The notes under the pieces: generated by a model | Seen by the model: the letters and a program-made list of their open reading frames with translations, nothing else | Database searches by the model: none | Told to the model about the DNA's origin: nothing | Made by a program: the position numbers and the translations under genes | Part shown: piece after piece, positions 7,608 to 16,826 of the stretch | Layout of the letters: each line of letters starts with the position of its first letter | How positions within the stretch are numbered: position 1 is the first letter of the stretch | NCBI GenBank assembly: GCA_934699415.1 | Contig: CAKUWO010000003.1 | Location: forward strand, 1-53,564 | Length of the DNA stretch: 53,564 nucleotides | Reading direction: 5' to 3' | DNA from: an uncultured Erysipelotrichaceae bacterium | GTDB taxonomy: Bacteria > Bacillota_I > Bacilli_A > Erysipelotrichales > Erysipelotrichaceae

Positions 7608-10600
7608 ATGGCAGAAAAACAAACATATCACATTGTTGAGTCGGGCAGACATTCTACACGCCGTGATTATTCGAAAGTTAGTGGTAAATTACAACTTCCG
7701 AATTTAGTAGAAATTCAAACCGATTCATTCCGCTGGTTTATTGAAGAGGGTATCAAGGAAGTATTCCAAGATATTTATCCTATTCAAAACTATGGTGGTA
7801 ATATTCGCTTAAACTTTATTGATTACGAATTCGGCGAACCAAAATATAGCGTATCAGAAAGTAAATATCGTGAAGCTAACTATTGTGCACCACTTAAAGC
7901 TCGTATGCAGCTTGAAATGGTGAACGAAGAAACTGGTGAATTATTTACAAAAAATGAGGAGGTATTCCTTGGCGATTTCCCAATGATGACTCCAGCTGGT
8001 ACATTCATCATTAATGGTGCAGAAAGAGTAATCGTTTCGCAGATTGTGCGTTCACCGGGCGCATATTTTGATATTTCAACTGACGATAAGACAGGTAAGG
8101 AAGTATTCAAATCAGAACTCATCCCTGGTCGCGGTACCTGGCTTGAATTCATGACCGATGATAAGAAATCTACTCTTGGCCGTATCGTAAACATGAGTGT
8201 AGACCGTAAACGTAAGATTCTTTCTTCAATCTTATTAAAAACAATCGGTTTTTCACTTGATTACGAAAAGGGTGAAGATCCTTTCTCAACTGATGGAATT
8301 AAGACATTCCTTAAAGCCTTTAATCATCCATATTATGATGATCTTGTAGCTTCTAATAATGAAAGAGAATTCTTAAATATTTATGAAGCTCTCTATACAT
8401 CTTATTTTGGCGCTTATGAAGATATCATTAATACTTTAGATTATGATAAAACTCGTACACGTAATGAATCACTCATTGCAATGTATGAAAACCAGAAATC
8501 GGATGAAGTTCCAACGATGGAAGGTGCCATTTCATTAATGAATGCCAAATTCTTTGATCAGAAGAAATATGACCTCACAAAAGCTGGACGTCATAAACTT
8601 GGCAAGAAATTAAATGTTATAGACCGTATGGAAGGTGAAACTCTCCATCATGATATCTTAAAAGCTGATGGTACTGTTCTTTTAAAGAAAGGTACATTCA
8701 TTGGTAGAGAAGAACGCAACTTAATGCGTGAAGAGCTTTCTAAAGGTTCTCATATTGAAGTATTCCCATTCAATTACAACTTCTCTCATCCAACAAGTGC
8801 TTTAGTAAATACAAGCGATTCATGTGCATTAGTTGGCAGAATCCTTGCACATGATGTAGATCTTAAAGCTTATACTCTTGAAGAAGGCACTGTTTTAACA
8901 GCTAAAGATGTTAAAACATTAGCAAAAGAGGTAGAAACAGTTGCTGTATATGGTGGCATTGCAGCGCAAGAAGTAGAATTAACCTCAGCTAATATTTCTT
9001 CTGTTCTCGACTATGGTCAAAGATTCTTTGTCCTTGGTAGATTAACAGATGAAAATGGTAATGATCTCTACAATAGCGAAAATGAACTTCTTATCAATCG
9101 TTATTTGGTAGATCAAGATTATTATCTTTTAAGTGATGAAAACGAAACTATCGTTCGTGATCTTGTAGCTTCTGGCACAAAAGTTGTTGCTTACTTTGTA
9201 GGTACAGCTAACCAAAGTGTTGAAGTTGAAACACGCGATGGTAGTGTTGTTAAGGTAATTGGTGTTGACCCACTTAATAATAAGAAGTGCATCACAATGT
9301 CAGATATGATCGCTTTATATTCCTATACATTAACTTTATTTGATGGTTTAGGATCTACCGATGATATCGATATGTTAGGTAATCGTCGTATTCGTACTGT
9401 TGGTGAACTTATTCAAAACCAATTCCGTATCGGCTTAAGCCGTATGGAAAAGGCTGTTAAAGAAAAGATGTCTATTGCCGATCTTGAAGTATCTACACCT
9501 AAGTCTTTAACAAATATTCGTCCTTTAGTTGGTGCGATTAAAGAATTCTTCTCAAGTTCACAATTATCTCAGTTCATGGATATGCAAAACCCATTGGCTG
9601 AAATCACCAATAAACGTCGTATCTCAGCTTTAGGACCTGGTGGTTTAACAAGAGAAAGAGCTGGATTTGAAGTACGTGACGTTCATAACTCACACTACGG
9701 TAGAATTTGTCCAATCGAAACACCTGAAGGTCAAAACATCGGCTTAATCTCATATCTTACAACTTATGCGAAAGTAGATGAATTCGGTTTCATTGAAACA
9801 CCATATCGTAAGGTATTAAAGACTGGTGAAGTAACTGAAGATTATATCTATCTTACAGCTGATGAAGAAGCTGATTATTATATTGCTCAGGCCAACGAAG
9901 TAATCGATGGTAAATTAGCAAATGAACATGTTGTTGCTCGTAAGGGCGGCGAAACAGTCATGGTTGAGCGTGAACGCGTTGAACTCGCAGACGTTTCTCC
10001 AAAGCAGATTGTATCTATTGCTGCAGCATGTATTCCATTCTTAGAAAACGATGACGCTTCTCGTGCCTTAATGGGTGCCAACATGCAGCGTCAGGCCGTT
10101 CCACTTTTAAATCCACATTCTCCATATGTAGGTACAGGTATTGAGCGCAAGATTGCCAAAGACTCTGGTGCTGCTGTACTTGCAGAAGAGGATGGTATTG
10201 TAACTTATGTTGATGCTTCAAGTATTGTTATCTCAAATGAAAATGGTGATCATGAATACAAACTTGAAAAATTCATCAGAAGTAATGCTGGTACATGCAT
10301 CAACCATCGCCCTATCGTTAATAATGGCGAAGAAGTAAAAGTTGGTGATATCATTGCCGATGGTCCATCTATGGAAGATGGTGAATTAGCTCTTGGTCAA
10401 AACGTTACTATTGCCTTCATGACATGGCATGGTTACAACTATGAAGATGCTATTATCCTTTCTGAAAAGATGGTTAAAGATGATGTCTATACATCAATTC
10501 ATATTGATGAATATACTCTTGAATGTCGCAAGACTAAATTAGGTGATGAAGAAATCACTCGTGATATTCCAAATGTATCTGATACTGCATGCCGTAACCT

Positions 10601-11744
10601 TGATGGTCGTGGTATTGTCATGGTTGGTGCTGAAGTTAAAGAAGGCGATATCTTAGTTGGTAAAGTTACACCAAAAGGACAAAGTGATGCATCTCCTGAA
10701 GAAAAATTATTACTTGCAATCTTCGGTGAAAAATCACATGAAGTACGTGATAACTCATTACGTGTTCCACATGGTGGTGCTGGTATTGTTCAATCTGTTC
10801 GTGTCTTCAATAGAGGCGAAGGATATGATCTAGATCCAGGTGTAATGTGTGTTATTAAAGTTTATGTTGTTCAAAAACGTAAAATTCATGAAGGCGATAA
10901 GATGGCTGGTCGTCATGGTAACAAGGGTGTTATTTCTAAGATCCTTCCAGAAGAAGATATGCCATTTATGCCTGATGGAAGACCGATCGATATTATTCTT
11001 AACCCATTCGGTGTTCCTTCACGTATGAATATCGGTCAGGTTCTTGAAATCCATTTAGGTATGGCTGCTAAGAAGCTTGGCGTTAAGTTCTCAACACCAG
11101 TATTCGATGGTATTTCAAATGAAGAACTTAAACAAATCATGGAAGAAGCAAATACTCCAGCTGATGGTAAATATGTATTACGTGATGGTAAGACTGGTGA
11201 AGAATATGACGAAAGAATCTCAGTTGGTGTCATGTACTACATCAAATTAGCTCACATGGTTGATGATAAGTTACATGCACGTGCTACAGGTCCTTATTCA
11301 CTTGTTACTCAACAGCCATTAGGCGGTAAAGCACAAAATGGTGGTCAGCGTTTCGGTGAAATGGAAGTTTGGGCATTAGAAGCATATGGTGCTGCTCATA
11401 CACTTGAAGAAATCTTAACTGTTAAGTCAGATGATGTTAACGGACGTACAAAGACTTATGAAGCTATTGTTAAGGGCAATGATATCCCTGAACCAGGCAT
11501 TCCTGAGTCCTTCAAGGTTCTTAAGAGCGAACTTCAAGCTTTAGCAATTGATGTTAAGATGCTTGATGAAAACAACAACGAAGTCACTTTCGAAGAACTC
11601 AGAGGTGAAGATGATCACGAATCTGAATTCAAACCAGAAATGGTTGCAACCGAAGAAAACCTAAGTGTTTATGAAAGTGCTGAAGAATTAGAAAATGAAG
11701 AAGTAGCTGAAGCTGCAGCTGGCTTCGACAATGAGGAAGAGTAG
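7608..11744 (+). CDS. rpoB: DNA-directed RNA polymerase subunit beta
   Basis: This is the RNA polymerase beta subunit. Conserved blocks run the full length: FIINGAERVIVSQ, the rifampicin region at about 649-680, PIETPEG, GYNYEDAIILSE, KRKIHEGDKMAGRHGNKG and the C-terminal GGQRFGEMEVWALEAYGA. The protein has 1378 residues, roughly 185 more than B. subtilis RpoB as I recall it. Most of the excess is an insertion at about residues 389-535, ahead of the rifampicin region, that resembles extra copies of the preceding GTxLxxKGT element. The rifampicin region has Asn668 (codon AAT at 9609-9611) where E. coli has His526, while the Asp516 and Ser531 equivalents are kept. The start follows AGGAAAGGACGGCGCATCT. 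Confidence 0.97.
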   Translation: MAEKQTYHIVESGRHSTRRDYSKVSGKLQLPNLVEIQTDSFRWFIEEGIKEVFQDIYPIQNYGGNIRLNFIDYEFGEPKYSVSESKYREANYCAPLKARMQLEMVNEETGELFTKNEEVFLGDFPMMTPAGTFIINGAERVIVSQIVRSPGAYFDISTDDKTGKEVFKSELIPGRGTWLEFMTDDKKSTLGRIVNMSVDRKRKILSSILLKTIGFSLDYEKGEDPFSTDGIKTFLKAFNHPYYDDLVASNNEREFLNIYEALYTSYFGAYEDIINTLDYDKTRTRNESLIAMYENQKSDEVPTMEGAISLMNAKFFDQKKYDLTKAGRHKLGKKLNVIDRMEGETLHHDILKADGTVLLKKGTFIGREERNLMREELSKGSHIEVFPFNYNFSHPTSALVNTSDSCALVGRILAHDVDLKAYTLEEGTVLTAKDVKTLAKEVETVAVYGGIAAQEVELTSANISSVLDYGQRFFVLGRLTDENGNDLYNSENELLINRYLVDQDYYLLSDENETIVRDLVASGTKVVAYFVGTANQSVEVETRDGSVVKVIGVDPLNNKKCITMSDMIALYSYTLTLFDGLGSTDDIDMLGNRRIRTVGELIQNQFRIGLSRMEKAVKEKMSIADLEVSTPKSLTNIRPLVGAIKEFFSSSQLSQFMDMQNPLAEITNKRRISALGPGGLTRERAGFEVRDVHNSHYGRICPIETPEGQNIGLISYLTTYAKVDEFGFIETPYRKVLKTGEVTEDYIYLTADEEADYYIAQANEVIDGKLANEHVVARKGGETVMVERERVELADVSPKQIVSIAAACIPFLENDDASRALMGANMQRQAVPLLNPHSPYVGTGIERKIAKDSGAAVLAEEDGIVTYVDASSIVISNENGDHEYKLEKFIRSNAGTCINHRPIVNNGEEVKVGDIIADGPSMEDGELALGQNVTIAFMTWHGYNYEDAIILSEKMVKDDVYTSIHIDEYTLECRKTKLGDEEITRDIPNVSDTACRNLDGRGIVMVGAEVKEGDILVGKVTPKGQSDASPEEKLLLAIFGEKSHEVRDNSLRVPHGGAGIVQSVRVFNRGEGYDLDPGVMCVIKVYVVQKRKIHEGDKMAGRHGNKGVISKILPEEDMPFMPDGRPIDIILNPFGVPSRMNIGQVLEIHLGMAAKKLGVKFSTPVFDGISNEELKQIMEEANTPADGKYVLRDGKTGEEYDERISVGVMYYIKLAHMVDDKLHARATGPYSLVTQQPLGGKAQNGGQRFGEMEVWALEAYGAAHTLEEILTVKSDDVNGRTKTYEAIVKGNDIPEPGIPESFKVLKSELQALAIDVKMLDENNNEVTFEELRGEDDHESEFKPEMVATEENLSVYESAEELENEEVAEAAAGFDNEEE

Positions 11745-11754
11745 GAGGGAGTAT

Positions 11755-14700
11755 ATGGCAAAGAAAACATTTGAAGCATTACAAGTTAGCTTAGCATCTC
11801 CTGAAAGAATCCTGGAATGGTCTTGTGGCGAAGTCACAAAGCCTGAAACTATCAACTACCGTTCACAAAAACCTGAGCGTGACGGTTTATTCTGCGAGCG
11901 CATTTTCGGTCCTGTTAAGGACTGGGAATGTGCCTGTGGTAAATATAAGAAGGTACGTTATAAAGGTGTAAAATGCGACCGTTGTGGCGTTTTAATCACT
12001 AAAGCTAGCGTAAGAAGAGAAAGAATGGGCGACATTAAGCTTGCTGCTCCTGTTGCTCATATTTGGTTCTTAAAGGGTATCCCTAGTCGCATGAGTTTAG
12101 TACTTGATGTACCTCCAAAACAGCTTGAAGAAATCGTATACTTCGTATCTTGGATTGTTGTAGATCCAGGTAAGACTGATTTAGTTAAGAAGCAAGTTAT
12201 TTCTGAAAAAGAATATCGCGAAAAGAAACTTGAATTTGGTGCTGATAGCTTTGTAGCTAAGACTGGCGCTGAAGCTGTTCGTGAACTTCTTGAAGATACT
12301 GATTGCGCAGCTGAAAAAGAATTAGTTGAAAAAGAACTCGTTAATGCAAAGGGTGATAAACGTAAGAAACTTATTAAACGTCTTGAAACTCTTAATGCTT
12401 TTGTAACATCTGGCAATAAACCTGAATGGATGGTCTTAACAGTACTTCCTGTCATTCCACCTGATTTAAGACCAATGTTACAGCTTGATGGTGGTCGTTT
12501 CGCTACTTCTGACTTAAATGATTTATATCGTCGTGTTATTACTCGTAATAACCGTTTGAAGAAACTTCTTGAAATTGGCACCCCAGCAATTATCGTACAG
12601 AATGAAAAACGTATGTTGCAGGAAGCTGTCGATGCTTTAATCGATAATGGTCGTCGTAGTGCTCCTATTAAGGGTGCTGCTAACCGTGTCTTAAAGTCTC
12701 TTTCACACTCATTAAAGGGTAAACAGGGACGTTTCCGTCAGAACCTTTTAGGTAAACGTGTTGACTATTCAGGACGTTCAGTAATTGCAGTTGGACCAGA
12801 TCTTAAGATGTATGAATGTGGTATTCCACGTGAAATGGCTATTCAGCTTTATAAACCATTCGTTATGAATGAGATTGTAAACCAAGAATTAGCACCTAAC
12901 CCTAAGAATGCCGAAAAGATGATTGATCGTAATGATCCTCAGATTTGGGATGTTCTTGAAAAGGTTATGGAAAACCACCCTGTATTCCTTAACCGTGCCC
13001 CAACATTACACCGTTTAGGTATTCAGGCATTCAAACCTAAGTTAGTTGAAGGCCGTGCTATTCGTCTTCACCCACTTGTATGTCCTGGTTTCAATGCCGA
13101 CTTCGATGGTGACCAGATGGCTGTTCACTTACCATTAAGTGAAAAGGCACGTGCTGAATCTGAAATCTTAATGCTTGCAAGTAACAACATCCTTGGTCCT
13201 AAAGATGGTAAGCCTATCGTTACACCATCTCAGGATATGGTCCTTGGTAACTTCTACTTAAATATGGAAGAAACTGCTGAGGAATTCTTCGAGAAGGCTG
13301 AGAAGTATCGTGCATTAGGAAACGAAGAAGAAGCCGAAATGTGGCATACATTTGGTGAAAATGAAGGTCATGTTTATAAAGACTTCAATGAAGCTATTAT
13401 GGCTTATCAAGACAAGCAAGTTCATTTACATAGCCGTATTGCAATTTATGCAAGAAGCTTAAATAAGACTGGCTTTAGTGAAGAACAAAACAACAGTTAC
13501 TTAATTACTACTATTGGTAAATTAATCTTTAACTCTAAGTTCCCATCAGATTTCCCATATGTCAATGCGGTTACTGAAGCTAACTTAAAAGCAACTCCTG
13601 ATAGTGATTTCGTAGCTCTTGGTACTGATATTAAAGAATATATTAAGGCTCAACCTTTACGTCCTGAATTAAAGAAAAAGGACTTAGGTAAGGTTATTGC
13701 TGAAGTCTTCAATCGTTATCGTACTGAAGGCTCATCTGATGTCCTTGATAATATTAAAGACCTCGGATTCCAGTATTCTACAGTAGCTGGTATGACTGTA
13801 TCTCTTGCTGATATCAATGTTGCTCCAAATAAGGGCAAATATGTTGAAGAAGCACGTCAGAAAGCTGATGTATTACAAAACTTACTCAAACGTGGTCAAT
13901 TAACACTCCCTGAATGGGAACAACATTTCACTAAATTATGGAATGATACTAAAGAAACAATTGGTGATGAAGTTATGAAGTCTATGCCTCGTAAGTCACC
14001 AATCAATATGATGGCGGTATCTGGTGCCCGTGGTAACAAGGGTAACTTCACACAGCTTTCTGGTTTACGTGGATTAATGGCTCGTCCTACCCAATCTAAA
14101 TCTAAGAAAGAATATCAGCCATCAATTATTGAAGTTCCTATTTATTCTTCATTCCGTGAAGGATTAAATGTATCTGAATTCTTCATTTCTACTCACGGCG
14201 TACGTAAAGGTCTTACCGATACTGCCTTAAAGACTGCAGAATCTGGTTACCTTACAAGACGTTTAGTCGATGTTGCTCAGAATGTTATTATCATTGAAGA
14301 TGATTGCCATACAGATAAGAGCTACTATGCAACAGCTATTATCGATGAGAAGAATGGTTCTGTAATTGAAAAGCTTTATGATCGTATTGTTGGTCGTTAT
14401 GCTAAAGAAGATATTACCGATCCTAATACTGGTGAATTAATTGTTGCTAGTGATGAATATATTACAGAAGATATCGCTGAAAGAATTTGTAATGCTGGAA
14501 TTGAGGGTGTCTTAATCCGTAACGTCTTCACATGTAATTCTAAGAACGGCTTATGCCGTAAGTGCTATGGTCGTCATATGGCTGTTGGTAAACTTGTTGA
14601 AAATGGTGAAGCAGTTGGTATTATGGCTGCCCAATCAATTGGTGAACCTGGTACACAGTTAACCATGCGTACCTTCCACTCAGGTGGTGTAGCATCATCT

Positions 14701-15558
14701 GCATCCGATGACTCAGATATCACTCAAGGTTTACCACGTGTTGAAGAATTATTTGAAGCACGTTGTCCTAAACGCCCAGCAGTACTTGCTAAGATTGATG
14801 GCGAAATCACTTCAATTGAAGAGCTTGAAAATCGTGCAGGTATGTGCATTACCGTTTCTAACGATAAGGAAGAAATTGCACACAATACTACAGCTAGCCA
14901 TACTCTACGCCAAAACTTAAGTGTTGGTACTAAAGTTAAAGCTGGTGATAAATTAACTGAAGGTAACGTAGATCCTAAGGAATTAATTGAAGTAGCTGGT
15001 GTTCTTGCGGTTGAAAACTATATCTTACGTGAAGTTAAGAAAGTTTATGCTGCAGCTGGTATTGATATTTCCGATAAACACGTTGAAATTATCATCCATC
15101 AGATGCTTAAGAAGATTGCTATTGTTGATGCTGGTGATTCATCACTTTCTGTAGGACAGATGATGTCTTTAAGAAAGATTACTGAAATCAACGCTTCATT
15201 ACTCCCTGAAGGTAAGACTCCAGTTAAATTTACTCCTGTATTACAAGGTATTTCTAAGGCTTCTGTTGAAACTGATTCATTCCTCTCCGCTGCTTCCTTC
15301 CAGGAAACAACAAGAGTTCTTACAGACGCTGTCATTAATTCAAAAGTTGACCATCTTGAGGGCTTAAAAGAGAATGTTATTATTGGTAAACTTATCCCAG
15401 CTGGTACAGGTTCACCATTCCCACGTGAAACTACTGAATTAGTTGAGGCTAGAGCTGCTGAATTCGCTGCTATCCGTCATCAGAGAAATGCTGAGCGTGA
15501 AGCAAGAAGTGCTGAAGAAAAGCGCATGCCAAATGAAGTAGTTGGCGATAACTATTAA
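11755..15558 (+). CDS. rpoC: DNA-directed RNA polymerase subunit beta'
   Basis: This catalytic subunit is 1267 residues long. The N-terminal zinc site is visible as CACGKYKKVRYKGVKCDRCG. The magnesium-binding NADFDGDQM lies near residue 450. The second zinc site region is CNSKNGLCRKC, followed by SIGEPGTQLTMRTFHSGG. I chose the ATG at 11755 (MAKKTFEALQ) because it is preceded by GGAGGGAGTAT and matches family starts. An in-frame ATG at 11731 lies inside the rpoB coding end and would put the ribosome-binding site inside the gene. It follows rpoB by ten bases and ends the operon at the terminator 15568-15608. Confidence 0.97.
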   Translation: MAKKTFEALQVSLASPERILEWSCGEVTKPETINYRSQKPERDGLFCERIFGPVKDWECACGKYKKVRYKGVKCDRCGVLITKASVRRERMGDIKLAAPVAHIWFLKGIPSRMSLVLDVPPKQLEEIVYFVSWIVVDPGKTDLVKKQVISEKEYREKKLEFGADSFVAKTGAEAVRELLEDTDCAAEKELVEKELVNAKGDKRKKLIKRLETLNAFVTSGNKPEWMVLTVLPVIPPDLRPMLQLDGGRFATSDLNDLYRRVITRNNRLKKLLEIGTPAIIVQNEKRMLQEAVDALIDNGRRSAPIKGAANRVLKSLSHSLKGKQGRFRQNLLGKRVDYSGRSVIAVGPDLKMYECGIPREMAIQLYKPFVMNEIVNQELAPNPKNAEKMIDRNDPQIWDVLEKVMENHPVFLNRAPTLHRLGIQAFKPKLVEGRAIRLHPLVCPGFNADFDGDQMAVHLPLSEKARAESEILMLASNNILGPKDGKPIVTPSQDMVLGNFYLNMEETAEEFFEKAEKYRALGNEEEAEMWHTFGENEGHVYKDFNEAIMAYQDKQVHLHSRIAIYARSLNKTGFSEEQNNSYLITTIGKLIFNSKFPSDFPYVNAVTEANLKATPDSDFVALGTDIKEYIKAQPLRPELKKKDLGKVIAEVFNRYRTEGSSDVLDNIKDLGFQYSTVAGMTVSLADINVAPNKGKYVEEARQKADVLQNLLKRGQLTLPEWEQHFTKLWNDTKETIGDEVMKSMPRKSPINMMAVSGARGNKGNFTQLSGLRGLMARPTQSKSKKEYQPSIIEVPIYSSFREGLNVSEFFISTHGVRKGLTDTALKTAESGYLTRRLVDVAQNVIIIEDDCHTDKSYYATAIIDEKNGSVIEKLYDRIVGRYAKEDITDPNTGELIVASDEYITEDIAERICNAGIEGVLIRNVFTCNSKNGLCRKCYGRHMAVGKLVENGEAVGIMAAQSIGEPGTQLTMRTFHSGGVASSASDDSDITQGLPRVEELFEARCPKRPAVLAKIDGEITSIEELENRAGMCITVSNDKEEIAHNTTASHTLRQNLSVGTKVKAGDKLTEGNVDPKELIEVAGVLAVENYILREVKKVYAAAGIDISDKHVEIIIHQMLKKIAIVDAGDSSLSVGQMMSLRKITEINASLLPEGKTPVKFTPVLQGISKASVETDSFLSAASFQETTRVLTDAVINSKVDHLEGLKENVIIGKLIPAGTGSPFPRETTELVEARAAEFAAIRHQRNAEREARSAEEKRMPNEVVGDNY

Positions 15559-15567
15559 TTATTATTT

Positions 15568-15608
15568 AAAGAGTATATCGATTATATAAATTGATATACT
15601 CTTTTTTT
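15568..15608 (+). terminator. Terminator of the rplJ-rpoC operon
   Basis: A 12-bp perfect stem AAAGAGTATATC/GATATACTCTTT (15568-15579 with 15593-15604) has a 13-nt loop and runs into seven T residues. Confidence 0.9.
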
Positions 15609-15666
15609 AGCTATATTTTAGTTATTAATATAGTATAGGTTTAAGGTAATATGTAAGAGGAGCTAT

Positions 15667-16422
15667 ATGAATTATAAAATTAAGCATGTAATTAAAATAA
15701 TTTTAGTAATCTTCTTTGGAACTAGTTTTATTGTTGGGGCAACAATGAGTTTTAAAACAATCTTAGAAAATAATAAAGCTAATATGGCTTATGACGATAT
15801 TCGTCTTAAAGCTCAAGCTAATAGCGAAACTGATATTAGTAGTGATAAAAGGTGGTTAAAGGCAATGGATTTTGATGCCTTAAAAGAAATAAATAATGAA
15901 ATAGTAGCTTGGATAAATGTTGAAAAAACAACAATTGATTATCCTATCTTACATACTGATAATAATGATTATTATTTAAATCATTTATACAATAAAGAAG
16001 TCAATTATACTGGATCTATTTTTATTGATTATCGTAATAATAACTTTACTGATAAAAATACGATTATTTATGGTCATTATGTTAAAAGCGGAGAAATGTT
16101 TACTCCACTTGAGCAATATAAGCAACAAGAATTCTATGATAGTCATAAAGAGATGAAGATCTATACTCCTTATGGTGATTACAAAGTAGAATTAATCTCA
16201 GGTACGATTGAAGATGGTAATGAAGAATTTGTAAGATTTGATTTTAAAGATAACGAAGAATTCTTTAATTACATTGCTGAGCTTAAACAAAGATCCACTT
16301 TTAAAAGTGATGTTAATGTAATTCCTAAGGATAGGATAATTACGCTCTGTACCTGCTCATTTGAAAAAGAAAATGCTAGATATATGATTATTGGTAGGTT
16401 AGTGCCAATGATATCTAATTAG
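15667..16422 (+). CDS. srtB: Class B sortase
   Basis: This is a membrane-anchored transpeptidase that attaches surface proteins to peptidoglycan. The 251 residues begin with one transmembrane segment (about 8-28) and continue into a class B sortase domain. The catalytic residues are His137 (IYGHYV), Cys230 (TLCTC) and Arg238 (ARYMIIGRL). AAGAGGAGCTAT precedes the ATG. No substrate with an NPQTN- or LPXTG-like sorting signal was found in the window, and no heme-uptake (isd-type) genes are adjacent. The gene stands alone between rpoC and groES with its own terminator, so its partner proteins must be elsewhere. Confidence 0.9.
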   Translation: MNYKIKHVIKIILVIFFGTSFIVGATMSFKTILENNKANMAYDDIRLKAQANSETDISSDKRWLKAMDFDALKEINNEIVAWINVEKTTIDYPILHTDNNDYYLNHLYNKEVNYTGSIFIDYRNNNFTDKNTIIYGHYVKSGEMFTPLEQYKQQEFYDSHKEMKIYTPYGDYKVELISGTIEDGNEEFVRFDFKDNEEFFNYIAELKQRSTFKSDVNVIPKDRIITLCTCSFEKENARYMIIGRLVPMISN

Positions 16423-16441
16423 AGTATGTAGTACTCTTTTT
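16421..16441 (+). terminator. Terminator of the sortase gene
   Basis: The stem AGAGTA/TACTCT (16421-16426 with 16432-16437) has a 5-nt loop and a T-run. The stop codon TAG (16420-16422) is part of the stem. It is short but well placed. Confidence 0.65.
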
Positions 16442-16463
16442 TAGCAAGTATATTTGTAGACTG

Positions 16464-16490
16464 CTAGCACTCATGTTGACAGAGTGCCAA
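16464..16490 (+). promoter_or_regulatory. CIRCE operator (HrcA binding site)
   Basis: CTAGCACTC and GAGTGCCAA are separated by nine bases. This differs from the consensus TTAGCACTC-N9-GAGTGCTAA at one position in each half. It lies upstream of groES and overlaps the -35 element, as expected for HrcA repression of heat-shock chaperones. hrcA itself is not in the window. Confidence 0.93.
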
Positions 16491-16503
16491 CATTGAGTAT
16501 AAT
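16476..16503 (+). promoter_or_regulatory. groESL promoter
   Basis: A consensus TTGACA (16476-16481) lies inside the CIRCE spacer and is followed by 16 nt and a consensus TATAAT (16498-16503). Confidence 0.88.
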
Positions 16504-16528
16504 TGATGGAGTAGAAGGAGGGATTAAG

Positions 16529-16813
16529 ATGATTAAGCCTTTATATGATAACGTTCTTTTAAAGAAAGAAAAAACAAAAAATGAAACAGCTAGTGGTATT
16601 ATTCTCTCACAAAAAGAAAAAACCGAAGAATATGCAATTGTAGCAGCTGTTTCTGAAGCAGAGGAAATTGAAGTTAATAAACATGTCTATAAAATGCCTT
16701 TAAAAGTAGGTAATAAGGTAATGTATAAGAAGTATTCTGGTACAGAAATTAAAGAAGATAACGAAGAATATATTCTTATCAGTGCTGAAGATATTCTTGC
16801 GATTGTAGAGTAG
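16529..16813 (+). CDS. groES: Co-chaperonin GroES
   Basis: This is the lid of the GroEL chaperonin. The protein is 94 residues (MIKPLYDNVLLKKEK, GNKVMYKKYSGTEI, YILISAEDILAI), the normal length. The start is the ATG at 16529, preceded by AGAAGGAGGGATTAAG. An in-frame GTG at 16484 would lie inside the CIRCE element and ahead of the -10 element, so it is not used. It is followed by groEL after 13 bases. Confidence 0.95.
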   Translation: MIKPLYDNVLLKKEKTKNETASGIILSQKEKTEEYAIVAAVSEAEEIEVNKHVYKMPLKVGNKVMYKKYSGTEIKEDNEEYILISAEDILAIVE

Positions 16814-16826
16814 GAGGAAATTTAAA

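Noticed and set aside
11731..11754. Upstream start for rpoC
   Set aside because: It would overlap rpoB and place the GGAGGGAG site inside the gene. The ATG at 11755 matches family starts.
12057..12581. 174-codon minus-strand frame inside rpoC
   Set aside because: It is antisense to a strongly conserved gene, and its composition and lack of a start signal mark it as a shadow.
16484..16528. Upstream GTG start for groES
   Set aside because: It lies within CIRCE and before the -10 element, so it would not be in the mRNA.
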